From contig JAURNO010000500.1 of the NCBI GenBank assembly GCA_030830145.1, positions 1-6,197 of the forward strand: 6,197 bases of DNA. Reading direction: 5' to 3'. Position numbers and translations under genes: made by a program. The stretch's first letter is position 1. Every line of letters starts with the position of its first letter. The stretch comes from Verrucomicrobiota bacterium (GTDB lineage Bacteria; Verrucomicrobiota; Verrucomicrobiia; Opitutales; Seribacteraceae). Positions 1 through 6,197 of this stretch are shown here, piece after piece. The notes under the pieces were generated by a model that worked only from the letters and a program-made list of their open reading frames with translations, ran no database searches and had not been told where the DNA came from.

Positions 1-523
1 AATTCGAGTATACCGTCTGGTATCTGAGATCGTCGGTATCATTGGCCGGTCGTCGGACATAGGGGGGGAGGGGAAGGGCGCCGATTCGTTCAGCCAAATC
101 GGCGGGACTATCATCCTTGTGCAAATCGAATTTCACGAGGTACTCTCCGGAAGCAAGCGATTCCACAACCGTGGCCTGATACTCTCCGGGAAGAGAGAAT
201 CCGCCGCAGCAGGCAGTTTTTCGTCCGGGTTTCAGGAGGCAACGCCATGTGTCGACAAGCTTTGGTTCAGGGCGAAGAAGGAGGCACTCGACGGCGCCTC
301 CGGTTGGTCGTACTCCCGTGATCCGTGCCTTCAGCACGGAAACATCGTTACGGAAGACATTTAAGTCGGGGGGCAATAGATCGGGTAGTTCGTGAAAAAG
401 ATGGTGGCTAAGCTCTTTTTCCTTTCTTCGATATACAAGCAGACGTGAATGATCTCGCCGGTCGGATGGCGACTGAGCGATTCGATCGTAAGGAAGTTCG
501 AAGTCCAATTCGGATGTGAGCAT
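1..523 (-). CDS. queA: S-adenosylmethionine:tRNA ribosyltransferase-isomerase QueA, N-terminal part (runs off the left edge)
   Basis: QueA transfers and isomerises the ribosyl group of S-adenosylmethionine onto 7-aminomethyl-7-deazaguanine in tRNA, giving epoxyqueuosine, the penultimate step of queuosine synthesis; it is a cytoplasmic enzyme. The complement strand from the ATG at 523-521 is open for 174 codons to the window edge. Family landmarks occur in order: ELDFELPYDRIAQSP near residues 5-19, DRRDHSRLLV at 21-30, the RND.SVLKAR segment at about 58-67, TGGAVECLLLRP at about 74-85, LLKPGRK near 96-102, LPLPPYVRR near 151-159, and RYQTVYS at 167-173. The family is usually about 340-360 residues, so roughly half is present. 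No Shine-Dalgarno sequence precedes the ATG. The reading frame stays open further upstream, but this ATG gives the usual QueA N-terminus. It is divergent from acs. Odd point: the usual NDTRV reads NDVSV. Identification is by remembered family motifs and is strong. Confidence 0.93.
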   Translation of the reverse strand, partial: MLTSELDFELPYDRIAQSPSDRRDHSRLLVYRRKEKELSHHLFHELPDLLPPDLNVFRNDVSVLKARITGVRPTGGAVECLLLRPEPKLVDTWRCLLKPGRKTACCGGFSLPGEYQATVVESLASGEYLVKFDLHKDDSPADLAERIGALPLPPYVRRPANDTDDLRYQTVYSN

Positions 524-609
524 GGACTTACATGTAAAAGCGCATCGACAAGTCGGGTGCAATCGCCTAACTCTCGTATTTTTTAATAACGTATAACTTT
601 AGAGCTAAT
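524..609. promoter_or_regulatory. Divergent queA/acs intergenic region with candidate acs -10
   Basis: This 86-base spacer must carry the 5' signals of both divergent genes. Its acs-proximal third (575-600) is AT-rich. TATAAC at 592-597 matches a sigma70 -10 at five of six positions, but no recognisable -35 sits 16-18 bases upstream (569-574 reads AACTCT). If that -10 is used, the acs leader would be only about 5-7 bases, with no Shine-Dalgarno sequence (AGAGCTAAT precedes the ATG). I could not place a convincing promoter for queA on the minus strand. Confidence 0.35.
528..537. repeat. 10-bp perfect palindrome TTACATGTAA at the queA start
   Basis: TTACATGTAA is its own reverse complement and lies four bases upstream of the queA start codon on the minus strand. 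Its position would suit an operator or a sequence affecting translation initiation. A single short palindrome in AT-rich DNA can also be chance, and I recognise no known regulator site. Confidence 0.3.
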
Positions 610-2592
610 ATGAGTGATTCCGAATCAAGCGAATTGATAAGCCCGCCAGTTGGTGTTTCCGAAGGATCGCATGTCGGAAGCATGAACGATTACCGGACCC
701 GTTACCAAAAAAGCATCGACGACCCGGAGACTTTCTGGTCGGAGGTCGCCGACGATTTTCATTGGTTCTCGAAGTGGGATCAAGTGAGGAAACACAATTA
801 CGACCGCAGAACGGGACCCGTTTCGATCGAGTGGTTCTCGGGCGCGAAGACAAATGTTTGTTACAACTGCGTAGACCGGCACCTCGAGGTCCGCCCCGAC
901 AAGACCGCTATCATTTGGGAAGGGAATGAACCCGGCGAAGATGCGACCATCACTTTTCGCGCCCTTCACGAACAAGTTTGTAAGTTTGCAAACGTTCTCA
1001 AAAACCGGGGAGTGAAGAAGGGGGATCGCGTTTCGATCTACATGCCGATGGTTCCGGAAGCGGCGGTCGCCATGTTGGCATGCGCCCGAATTGGAGCTGT
1101 GCATTCGGTTGTGTTCGGTGGGTTTTCCGCAGAAGCCTTGGCCGACCGGATTGTGGATTCGGAGTGCAAGACCTTGATCACCGCTAACGGAACTTTCCGA
1201 GGAGCCAAGGCTATTTCCATGAAACCGAATGCGGATCAAGCCATGTCCAGCGCATCTGCTCAAATGGGTGAGCCTGTGGACACTTGCATCGTGGTTAGAC
1301 GGGTATCCGAAGACTCCGGAATCGATTGCGACATGCAAGAGGGGCGCGACGTGTGGTGGGACGAGGCAATGGTTGATGCTTCCCCTGATTGTCCCTGTGA
1401 GGAAATGGACGCCGAAGATCCGCTTTTCGTTCTTTATACTTCCGGATCGACCGGAAAACCCAAAGGAGTTCTTCACACGACAGCCGGCTACATGGTCTAC
1501 ACTGCAACCACCCACAAATACGTTTTTGATTACCATGAAGAGGATGTCTATTTTTGCGCAGCCGACATTGGCTGGATCACCGGGCATTCCTACATCGTCT
1601 ACGGACCTTTGGCCAACGGAGCTACGACCACTATGTTCGAGAGTATTCCGACCTACCCCAATCCCGACCGATACTGGCAGGTTATCGAGAAGTGGAAAGT
1701 CAATCAGTTTTACACTGCTCCGACCGCAATCAGAGCCATTGCAGCCGCAGGTGATCAATGGCCAGGCAAATACGATATGCCTAGTTTGCGAATCCTCGGA
1801 AGCGTCGGGGAACCGATTAACCCCGAGGCTTGGAGGTGGTATCATCGAAATGCCGGCAAACAGAGGTGTCCGATCGTCGATACATGGTGGCAAACCGAGA
1901 CAGGCGGTATTCTCATCACACCGCTCCCCGGAGCCACCCCACTGAAGCCCGGCTCCGCAACCTTTCCGTTCTTCGGCGTCAAACCCATCATTTTGGATCC
2001 ACAAACCGGAGAGGAGATTCAGGGTAACGGAGTAAGCGGGGTATTGGCCATAGAGGAGCCTTGGCCAGGGCAAATGCGTACGATTTACGGTGACCACAAG
2101 CGCTTTGAGGATACCTATTTCGATCAGTACAAAGGATACTATTTCACTGGTGACGGTTGTCGTCGGGACGAGGATGGTTATTATTGGATAACAGGTCGAG
2201 TCGACGATGTGATTAACGTGTCCGGTCACCGGATGGGCACGGCTGAAGTCGAAAGCGCGCTTGTCGCTCATGATTGCGTTGCGGAGGCGGCGGTGGTTGG
2301 GTTTCCTCATGAAGTGAAAGGGGAGGGGATCTACGCCTATGTTACCCTGAATGCGGGAGTCGAGTATTCGGATGAGTTGAGATCCGTAATGAAAAAGCAG
2401 GTTCGAGAAGTGATCGGCCCCATTGCGACACCCGACGTCATTCACTGGGCCCCTGCATTGCCCAAGACGCGATCAGGCAAGATCATGCGGAGGATTTTGC
2501 GTAAGATCGCAACCAATGAAGCCGACCAAGTCGGAGACGTTTCAACATTGGCTGACCCTGGGGTTGTTCAGAGCCTCATTGAGAATAGGTGA
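610..2592 (+). CDS. acs: Acetyl-CoA synthetase (AMP-forming acetate-CoA ligase)
   Basis: Acs activates acetate with ATP to acetyl-AMP and then forms acetyl-CoA, letting the cell use or recapture acetate; it is cytosolic. The 660-residue product matches the usual length of about 650. An N-terminal ACAS_N segment (about 28-90) precedes the AMP-binding domain. The adenylate motif [11 protein letters not shown] is at 276-286. The acetate pocket shows W322-I323-T324, V399 and W427; W427 corresponds to Salmonella W414, which restricts the site to acetate rather than longer acids. [10 protein letters not shown] spans 424-433. TGDG at 513-516, GRVDD at 529-533 with the hinge Asp at 532, and SGHR at 538-541 follow. 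The C-terminal [11 protein letters not shown] (618-628) carries K624, the counterpart of Salmonella K609, the adenylation lysine silenced by acetylation in other bacteria. No acetyltransferase or deacetylase gene lies nearby. The start fits the N-terminal family profile; no Shine-Dalgarno sequence is visible. ilvE follows after 61 bases. Confidence 0.97.
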   Translation: MSDSESSELISPPVGVSEGSHVGSMNDYRTRYQKSIDDPETFWSEVADDFHWFSKWDQVRKHNYDRRTGPVSIEWFSGAKTNVCYNCVDRHLEVRPDKTAIIWEGNEPGEDATITFRALHEQVCKFANVLKNRGVKKGDRVSIYMPMVPEAAVAMLACARIGAVHSVVFGGFSAEALADRIVDSECKTLITANGTFRGAKAISMKPNADQAMSSASAQMGEPVDTCIVVRRVSEDSGIDCDMQEGRDVWWDEAMVDASPDCPCEEMDAEDPLFVLYTSGSTGKPKGVLHTTAGYMVYTATTHKYVFDYHEEDVYFCAADIGWITGHSYIVYGPLANGATTTMFESIPTYPNPDRYWQVIEKWKVNQFYTAPTAIRAIAAAGDQWPGKYDMPSLRILGSVGEPINPEAWRWYHRNAGKQRCPIVDTWWQTETGGILITPLPGATPLKPGSATFPFFGVKPIILDPQTGEEIQGNGVSGVLAIEEPWPGQMRTIYGDHKRFEDTYFDQYKGYYFTGDGCRRDEDGYYWITGRVDDVINVSGHRMGTAEVESALVAHDCVAEAAVVGFPHEVKGEGIYAYVTLNAGVEYSDELRSVMKKQVREVIGPIATPDVIHWAPALPKTRSGKIMRRILRKIATNEADQVGDVSTLADPGVVQSLIENR

Positions 2593-2643
2593 ATAAAGTT
2601 TTTTCTTGGCGCTCGCCATGGGGGCGACTTTCGTTCATGAGAT

Positions 2644-2648
2644 GGAAG
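2644..2648 (+). promoter_or_regulatory. Ribosome binding site deciding the ilvE start
   Basis: GGAAG lies five bases before the ATG at 2654 and is the only clear Shine-Dalgarno sequence among the six gene starts in the window. It favours 2654 over in-frame upstream candidates (TTG 2606, ATG 2618, ATG 2642), which would add residues absent from the family. Confidence 0.65.
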
Positions 2649-2653
2649 TAACG

Positions 2654-3520
2654 ATGAAGATTTACCTAAATGGAGAGTATGTCGAAAAAGAAGATGCGAA
2701 GGTGTCGGTTTTCGATCATGGGTTGCTTTACGGTGATGGCGTATTCGAGGGCATCCGCCTGTACGACGGTTGCGTTTTCAAGTTGGACGAGCACTTGGAG
2801 CGTTTGGAGTTTTCGGCCAAAGCCATCCTTTTGGAGTTGCCTATGACGCGTAACGAATTCAGCGAGGCCGTATGCGAGACTTGCCGTAGAAATGACCTTC
2901 GGAACGGATATGTTCGTCTCGTTGTCACCCGCGGATCCGGCCATCTGGGACTGACACCGGACGGGTGCGGACCTCCGAACGTCATTATCATTGCCGACGA
3001 AATCCAATTGTATCCAGAGGAATTTTACGAGAATGGACTGAAGATCATTTCCGTTCCTACACGCAGAATCAATGCATCCGCCTTGCCTCCTGCCATCAAG
3101 AGCTTGAATTACCTGAACAATATATTGGCCAAAATCGAGGCCAAACGGGTTGGGTTTCAAGAGGCCCTGATGCTTAACGACAAAGGAGAAATTGCAGAAT
3201 GTACCGGGGATAATGTTTTTATTATATCCAAGGGCGTTCTTTTTACCCCTCCTTTGGATGCGGGTTCCCTGCGTGGGATTACTCGGGGTGCTGTGATTGA
3301 TTTGGCTTCCGAGTTGGGGGTTCCTTATCGGGAGCAGGCACTGACCAGATATGATTTATGGACTTCCGACGAATGCTTTCTTACAGGGACTGCGGCCGAA
3401 GTTATTCCGTGCGTAGAGGTAGATCATCGTCCGGTCGGGAACGGACAACCGGGAGATATGACGCGAAAATTCATCGCATCATTTAGGGAAAAGGCGAAAG
3501 TTGACGGAATCAAAATCTGA
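2654..3520 (+). CDS. ilvE: Branched-chain amino acid aminotransferase (PLP fold type IV)
   Basis: The enzyme transfers the amino group between glutamate and the keto acids of leucine, isoleucine and valine, the last step of their synthesis and first step of breakdown. The 288-residue product from ATG 2654 has the expected length and begins MKIYLNGEYV, the usual start of this subgroup. Visible landmarks are FDHGLLYGDGVFEGIR at 20-35 (Y26 and R35 line the substrate site by comparison with E. coli Y31 and R40), the PLP lysine K149 in AIKSLNYLNN, E182 in AECTGDN (pairs with the PLP ring nitrogen), the LRGITR segment, and TGTAAEV at 244-250 contacting the cofactor phosphate. GGAAG five bases upstream supports this start. 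It lies 61 bases after acs, possibly cotranscribed; I see no clear terminator between them. D-amino-acid aminotransferase or aminodeoxychorismate lyase belong to the same fold, but the ECFLTGTAAEVIP context and N-terminus favour IlvE. Confidence 0.93.
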   Translation: MKIYLNGEYVEKEDAKVSVFDHGLLYGDGVFEGIRLYDGCVFKLDEHLERLEFSAKAILLELPMTRNEFSEAVCETCRRNDLRNGYVRLVVTRGSGHLGLTPDGCGPPNVIIIADEIQLYPEEFYENGLKIISVPTRRINASALPPAIKSLNYLNNILAKIEAKRVGFQEALMLNDKGEIAECTGDNVFIISKGVLFTPPLDAGSLRGITRGAVIDLASELGVPYREQALTRYDLWTSDECFLTGTAAEVIPCVEVDHRPVGNGQPGDMTRKFIASFREKAKVDGIKI

Positions 3521-3529
3521 CTATTTTGT

Positions 3530-3560
3530 TGTCTGGGAAGACACTTCCGTCGAATTCGAC
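3530..3560. repeat. Overlapping inverted repeats between ilvE and mcsA
   Basis: Three dyads are packed into 31 bases. TGTCT (3530-3534) pairs with AGACA (3539-3543) around a 4-base loop. GGAAG (3536-3540) pairs with CTTCC (3544-3548) around ACA. GTCGAATTCGAC (3549-3560) is a perfect 12-base palindrome. The first two stems share bases and are mutually exclusive. There is no U-tract, so an intrinsic terminator for ilvE is not supported. The position, just upstream of a candidate mcsA promoter, would suit an operator. It does not resemble the CtsR direct-repeat heptad or the CIRCE element. Confidence 0.4.
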
Positions 3561-3581
3561 TCATTTGGCGCGTCATATGCG

Positions 3582-3610
3582 TTGAGTTTTCGTAACTTTT
3601 CCAGTAACTT
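3582..3610 (+). promoter_or_regulatory. Candidate promoter for the mcsA-mcsB-clpC cassette
   Basis: TTGAGT at 3582-3587 (four of six to TTGACA) is separated by 17 bases from TAACTT at 3605-3610, which keeps the most important -10 positions (first, second and last). The predicted transcript would begin near 3617, giving a leader of about 24 bases. GTAACTT occurs at 3592-3598 and again at 3604-3610, a 12-base period inside the promoter. Sigma70-type consensus is assumed; the real sigma preference of this organism is unknown. Confidence 0.35.
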
Positions 3611-3640
3611 AAGACATATCAACCAAAGAAAACATTCTGC

Positions 3641-4129
3641 ATGAAGTGTCACCATTGCGATAAACAAGCTACCGTTCATCTCACCCAAATCTTAAACGGG
3701 CAAATGCACAAAATGGATTTGTGTGAGGCTTGTGCTCAGGAAAAGGGAGTGACCAACCCTGAAAACCTTTCGATTGGCAACCTTATGGAGCAGGATGGAG
3801 CTGAAGTTGATTCGGTTTCCGGCTCAATGGTTTGCGAGACTTGCGGCACCACTCATCAGGAATTCAAAAAGGGTGGTCGCTTGGGGTGTGAAGCTTGTTA
3901 CCATGTGTTTCGCCCTGTGCTCGACCCACTTCTGGATGGAATGCATGCCGGAGTAAGACACCAAGGCAAAGTTCCGGCGGGCTCGAAATCGAGGGTCGAT
4001 TTCGAACAATCCATCGGGCTGGTTCGGAAGGAATTACAAGAAGCCGTGGAGAGAGAGGACTTCGAGAAAGCCGCTGAGTTGCGAGACAAGCTGCATGATA
4101 TGGAGAACGAAGCCAAGACCATTGCCTGA
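3641..4129 (+). CDS. mcsA: McsA, zinc-binding activator of the McsB arginine kinase (UVR-domain protein)
   Basis: McsA is the adaptor that binds and activates the protein arginine kinase McsB in Bacillus; it acts in the cytoplasm during protein stress. The 162-residue product shows all four expected CxxC zinc motifs: C3-C6, C28-C31, C65-C68 and C83-C86, arranged as two pairs. A linker rich in Gly, His and Lys (about 99-118) leads to a C-terminal UvrB/UvrC-type helical motif at about 125-158 with the core REDFEKAAELRDKL (138-151), as in UvrB and UvrC. Length is close to the Bacillus protein (about 185). No Shine-Dalgarno sequence precedes the ATG, but MKCHHC is the usual family N-terminus. It is the first gene of the cassette; the stop is two bases before the mcsB ATG, implying cotranscription and coupled translation. 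In Firmicutes ctsR lies just upstream; here ilvE does. Confidence 0.93.
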   Translation: MKCHHCDKQATVHLTQILNGQMHKMDLCEACAQEKGVTNPENLSIGNLMEQDGAEVDSVSGSMVCETCGTTHQEFKKGGRLGCEACYHVFRPVLDPLLDGMHAGVRHQGKVPAGSKSRVDFEQSIGLVRKELQEAVEREDFEKAAELRDKLHDMENEAKTIA

Positions 4130-4131
4130 TT

Positions 4132-5208
4132 ATGTTTCACGATCTTTTCACTACTCCAGGCAAAGGTAGGAAGCTCCCCAAATCCATCCCCGTGACTCTC
4201 AGCACGAGGATTCGGTTGGCAAGAAATTTACGAGAGTTCCCTTTTCCCGGTCGTGCCGAAACGTCACAGAAAAGAGCCGTTTTGACCAAGTGCATGGATG
4301 CGTTGAGCGACGTGAAAGGCTTGAATGATTCTTTTTCGGTGGAAGTGGATGACCTGAGCGAACTTGATCGTCAAATTCTCGTTGAAAAGCACCTGATCAG
4401 CCCCGAACTCTCACAAGTCGAAGAAGGTTCGGGCATTGTTCTGTCCGAAGATCGGAATTGTTGCATCATGATCAACGAGGAAGACCATTTGCGCATTCAG
4501 GTTTTGCGCCCGGGCCTGGATTTTGGAAGCGTTTGGAAACTCGCGGATGCATTGGATACCGGAATAGAATCAGCCATCAGCTATGCCTACGATGGTGAAT
4601 TAGGCTTCCTTACTGCTTGTCCGACTAATTTGGGTACGGGTATGAGGGCTTCGGTCATGATGCATCTGCCCGGTTTGGTTATGTCCAAGAACATGGACAA
4701 GGTGATCAATGCAGTCAATCAACTCGGAATCGCCGTGCGTGGGTTGTTCGGAGAGGGTTCTGATGCCAACGGAAGCATTTTTCAGATATCGAACCAACAA
4801 ACTTTGGGCGAATCCGAACCCGCTATCATAGAGCGTCTCGACAGCACCTTGAACAACATCGTTCGTCAGGAGAATTTTGCGAGAGAAAAACTTCTTCAGG
4901 ACGATGGTGTACGATTGATGGATAAAATGAGCCGAGCAGTCGGAAACTTGAAGACTTGTTATCTCATGCAAAGTTCCGAGGCAATGGACTGTCTTTCCCT
5001 GGTCAGGTTGGCGAGCGATTTTGGTATGTTGCCTGAAAAATATCGTAACCTGGCCGACCGCATGTTTATCGAAGTTCAGCCTGGCCACGTTCAACTTTCC
5101 GCCGGAAAGCCCGTTGAAGCTGGATTTCGCGATTCCTTGCGGGCAGAACTTCTCCGTAAAGAATTCCTACGAGCACCCCAAATCGATCCGTCACCTGCGG
5201 CAGGTTGA
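4132..5208 (+). CDS. mcsB: McsB protein arginine kinase
   Basis: McsB transfers phosphate from ATP to arginine side chains of proteins; phosphoarginine then marks them for ClpC-ClpP degradation. The 358-residue product matches the family (about 350-363). It has the phosphagen kinase catalytic fold: STRIRLARN at 24-32 (nucleotide-phosphate arginines), NEEDHLRIQ at 115-123, [10 protein letters not shown] at 163-172 with C163 matching Bacillus C167, and FGEGSDA at 206-212 with E208 matching Bacillus catalytic E212. ISNQQTLG follows at 219-226. Near the C-terminus RDSLRA (333-338) is the RDxxRA phosphoarginine-binding motif known from Bacillus/Geobacillus McsB. The constant offset of four residues to Bacillus numbering supports the alignment; that numbering is from memory. 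It starts two bases after mcsA with no Shine-Dalgarno sequence, so translation is probably coupled. No creatine or arginine phosphagen kinase N-terminal domain is present, which separates it from the small-molecule enzymes. Confidence 0.95.
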   Translation: MFHDLFTTPGKGRKLPKSIPVTLSTRIRLARNLREFPFPGRAETSQKRAVLTKCMDALSDVKGLNDSFSVEVDDLSELDRQILVEKHLISPELSQVEEGSGIVLSEDRNCCIMINEEDHLRIQVLRPGLDFGSVWKLADALDTGIESAISYAYDGELGFLTACPTNLGTGMRASVMMHLPGLVMSKNMDKVINAVNQLGIAVRGLFGEGSDANGSIFQISNQQTLGESEPAIIERLDSTLNNIVRQENFAREKLLQDDGVRLMDKMSRAVGNLKTCYLMQSSEAMDCLSLVRLASDFGMLPEKYRNLADRMFIEVQPGHVQLSAGKPVEAGFRDSLRAELLRKEFLRAPQIDPSPAAG

Positions 5209-5233
5209 CTTTAGACGTTTTGCCAACTATAAA
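5205..5233 (+). promoter_or_regulatory. Near-consensus sigma70-type promoter directly before clpC
   Basis: TTGACT at 5205-5210 (five of six to TTGACA) and TATAAA at 5228-5233 (five of six to TATAAT) are exactly 17 bases apart. The -35 overlaps the mcsB stop codon TGA (5206-5208). A start site about seven bases after the -10 would fall at 5239-5241, on or next to the clpC ATG at 5240. This suggests an internal promoter giving clpC expression independent of mcsA-mcsB, possibly as a leaderless mRNA. Confidence 0.55.
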
Positions 5234-5239
5234 AAAATT

Positions 5240-6197
5240 ATGTCTGAGCCAATGAGTAACTTCACACCGCGTGCCCAACAAGTCCTTGCACTTGCAAGGA
5301 AGGAAGCCGACCGATTTCATCACAACTATGTCGGCACCGAGCATCTGCTTCTCGGATTGATCAATTTGGGCCAAGGCGTAGCGGTTAATGTTTTGCAGAA
5401 AATGGGACTCGATTTGGACACGGTAAGACAGGCCGTGGACGAACAAGTAGGCCTCGGTCCGGAGGCCAAACCTTCCGGCAATGTTCCTTATACCCCCAGG
5501 GTAAAAAAGGTTCTTGCTTTGGCCGGCAAAGAAGCAAAGGGGCTCAATCACAGTTATGTGGGTACGGAACACATTCTCTTGGGTCTTCTGCGTGAAGGCG
5601 AGGGGGTTGCCGCCCGGGTTCTGAAATCCCTGGACGTGGACGTGGATCGTTGTCGCAATGAAATCCTTTCCGAGTTGGATCCTAATTTTTCTTCTTCTGA
5701 GGAATCGGAGGCTTCCGTCGCCGGTAACCTCGGGTCGGAAGAAAAAGGAAAAGATATGAAAACTCCCGCGCTGAAGGCTTTCGGTCGGGATTTAACGGAA
5801 ATTGCCAAGAAAGGTGAAATGGATCCTGTCGTTGGCCGGGAAAAAGAGATTCACCGGGTTACGCAAGTGCTTTGTCGGAGGACCAAAAACAACCCCGTTC
5901 TCATTGGTGAGGCAGGGGTTGGTAAAACCGCAATCGTTGAAGGATTGGCTCAGCAGATTTCCTCAGGCTTGGTTCCAGAGAATCTTCTTGATAAGAGAGT
6001 GGTCACCCTCGACTTGGCCCTTATGGTTGCCGGTACAAAGTATCGCGGTCAATTCGAGGAGCGGATCAAAGCGGTTATGGACGAGTTGAAAAAGTCCAAG
6101 AACATCATAATCTTCATCGATGAAATGCATACGATCGTGGGTGCCGGTGCCGCTGAAGGGGCCATGGACGCATCCAATATTTTCAAACCCGCTTTGA
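5240..6197 (+). CDS. clpC: ClpC, AAA+ unfoldase of the Clp protease, N-terminal part (runs off the right edge)
   Basis: ClpC is a hexameric ATP-driven unfoldase that delivers substrates, including phosphoarginine-tagged ones, to the ClpP protease in the cytoplasm. The frame is open from ATG 5240 to the window end, giving 319 residues of an expected 800 or more. Two Clp_N repeats are visible (about 5-70 and 80-147), each with GTEH(L/I)LLGL; E34 and E110 in these repeats match the Bacillus phosphoarginine-binding E32 and E106. A Ser/Glu-rich linker (about 150-175) leads to the first AAA+ domain: VVGREKEI near 201-208, Walker [10 protein letters not shown] at 223-231 and Walker B IIIFIDE at 289-295. 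DEMH replaces the common DELH. The M-domain and second AAA+ domain lie beyond the window. The gap after mcsB is 31 bases and contains a promoter-like sequence. No Shine-Dalgarno sequence is seen. ATG 5252 is an alternative start four codons in. ClpA or ClpB are less likely given the mcsAB context and N-domain wording. Confidence 0.95.
   Translation, partial: MSEPMSNFTPRAQQVLALARKEADRFHHNYVGTEHLLLGLINLGQGVAVNVLQKMGLDLDTVRQAVDEQVGLGPEAKPSGNVPYTPRVKKVLALAGKEAKGLNHSYVGTEHILLGLLREGEGVAARVLKSLDVDVDRCRNEILSELDPNFSSSEESEASVAGNLGSEEKGKDMKTPALKAFGRDLTEIAKKGEMDPVVGREKEIHRVTQVLCRRTKNNPVLIGEAGVGKTAIVEGLAQQISSGLVPENLLDKRVVTLDLALMVAGTKYRGQFEERIKAVMDELKKSKNIIIFIDEMHTIVGAGAAEGAMDASNIFKPAL

Noticed and set aside
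1..5. AATTC at the window start resembling a cloned EcoRI end
   Set aside because: Internal GAATTC sites occur near 2860, 3552 and 5160, and the reading frame of queA simply continues across the edge; this is probably coincidence or an arbitrary cut.
61..74. A G-rich run (7 then 4 G) that might be a frameshift or slippage site
   Set aside because: On the minus strand it encodes the conserved LPLPP of QueA, and the frame is intact on both sides, so no frameshift is indicated.
119..364. An 81-codon plus-strand open frame at the left edge
   Set aside because: It lies entirely opposite the queA coding sequence, whose family motifs continue through the whole stretch. The plus-strand translation shows no recognisable domain or ribosome binding site.
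625..2445. A 606-codon open frame on the strand opposite acs
   Set aside because: It is in the codon-aligned antisense frame, where stops appear only if the sense gene uses TTA, CTA or TCA. acs avoids these codons over this stretch, favouring TTG for leucine, so the frame stays open. The translation resembles no protein family. Smaller antisense frames opposite ilvE, mcsB and clpC (2666-3160, 4600-5094, 5066-5572) have the same explanation.
2605..2630. A terminator between acs and ilvE
   Set aside because: A small TCGCC/GGCGA stem exists at 2613-2627, but the T-run lies before it rather than after it, so it is not an intrinsic terminator on the plus strand, and queA does not extend here on the minus strand.
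2606..2653. An N-terminal extension of ilvE from TTG 2606, ATG 2618 or ATG 2642
   Set aside because: All are in frame, but the added residues match nothing in the family, while ATG 2654 has GGAAG five bases upstream and gives the standard MKIYLNG N-terminus.
3521..3640. A CtsR heptad repeat or CIRCE element upstream of mcsA
   Set aside because: I looked for GGTCAAA-type direct repeats and for TTAGCACTC-N9-GAGTGCTAA and found neither.
5802..6089. A 95-codon plus-strand open frame near the right edge
   Set aside because: It is an out-of-frame shadow of clpC; the clpC frame contains Walker A and Walker B across the same bases.

Overview
The window is an ordinary bacterial chromosomal segment with six genes. 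From left to right these are a truncated queA on the minus strand (tRNA queuosine synthesis), then on the plus strand acs (acetyl-CoA synthetase), ilvE (branched-chain aminotransferase), mcsA, mcsB and the 5' part of clpC. Coding density is high. There is no RNA gene, CRISPR array, insertion sequence or prophage that I can see. Both ends cut through genes: queA runs off the left edge and clpC off the right edge.

Organism: mcsA-mcsB-clpC is the protein-arginine-phosphorylation and Clp protease cassette best known from Firmicutes, but ctsR, which normally precedes it there, is absent. Most starts lack a Shine-Dalgarno sequence, base composition is close to balanced by eye, and the QueA protein carries wording (FRND.SVLKAR..G.RPTGG.VECLLLRP) that I associate with Verrucomicrobiota of the Opitutae/Puniceicoccales type. 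I therefore favour a Verrucomicrobiota or related PVC-group bacterium. This is inference from memory of the families, not a database result.

Layout: 1-523 holds the N-terminal half of queA, reading leftward. 524-609 is an AT-rich divergent intergenic region. acs (610-2592) and ilvE (2654-3520) follow on the plus strand, 61 bases apart. A 120-base gap (3521-3640) with overlapping inverted repeats and a plausible promoter separates the metabolic genes from the stress cassette. mcsA (3641-4129), mcsB (4132-5208) and clpC (5240 onward) are packed with gaps of 2 and 31 bases. A near-consensus sigma70-type promoter spans the mcsB stop codon and ends six bases before the clpC ATG.

How the genes work together: McsA (four CxxC zinc motifs plus a UVR-type tail) is the expected activator of McsB, a phosphagen-kinase-fold enzyme that phosphorylates arginines on proteins. 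ClpC is the AAA+ unfoldase whose N-terminal domain reads phosphoarginine and feeds ClpP. The key residues of this pathway are conserved in all three proteins. acs and ilvE are housekeeping metabolic genes with no evident link to the cassette. I found no convincing undescribed system. The points most worth a second look are the CtsR-less regulation of the cassette and the possible leaderless clpC transcript.
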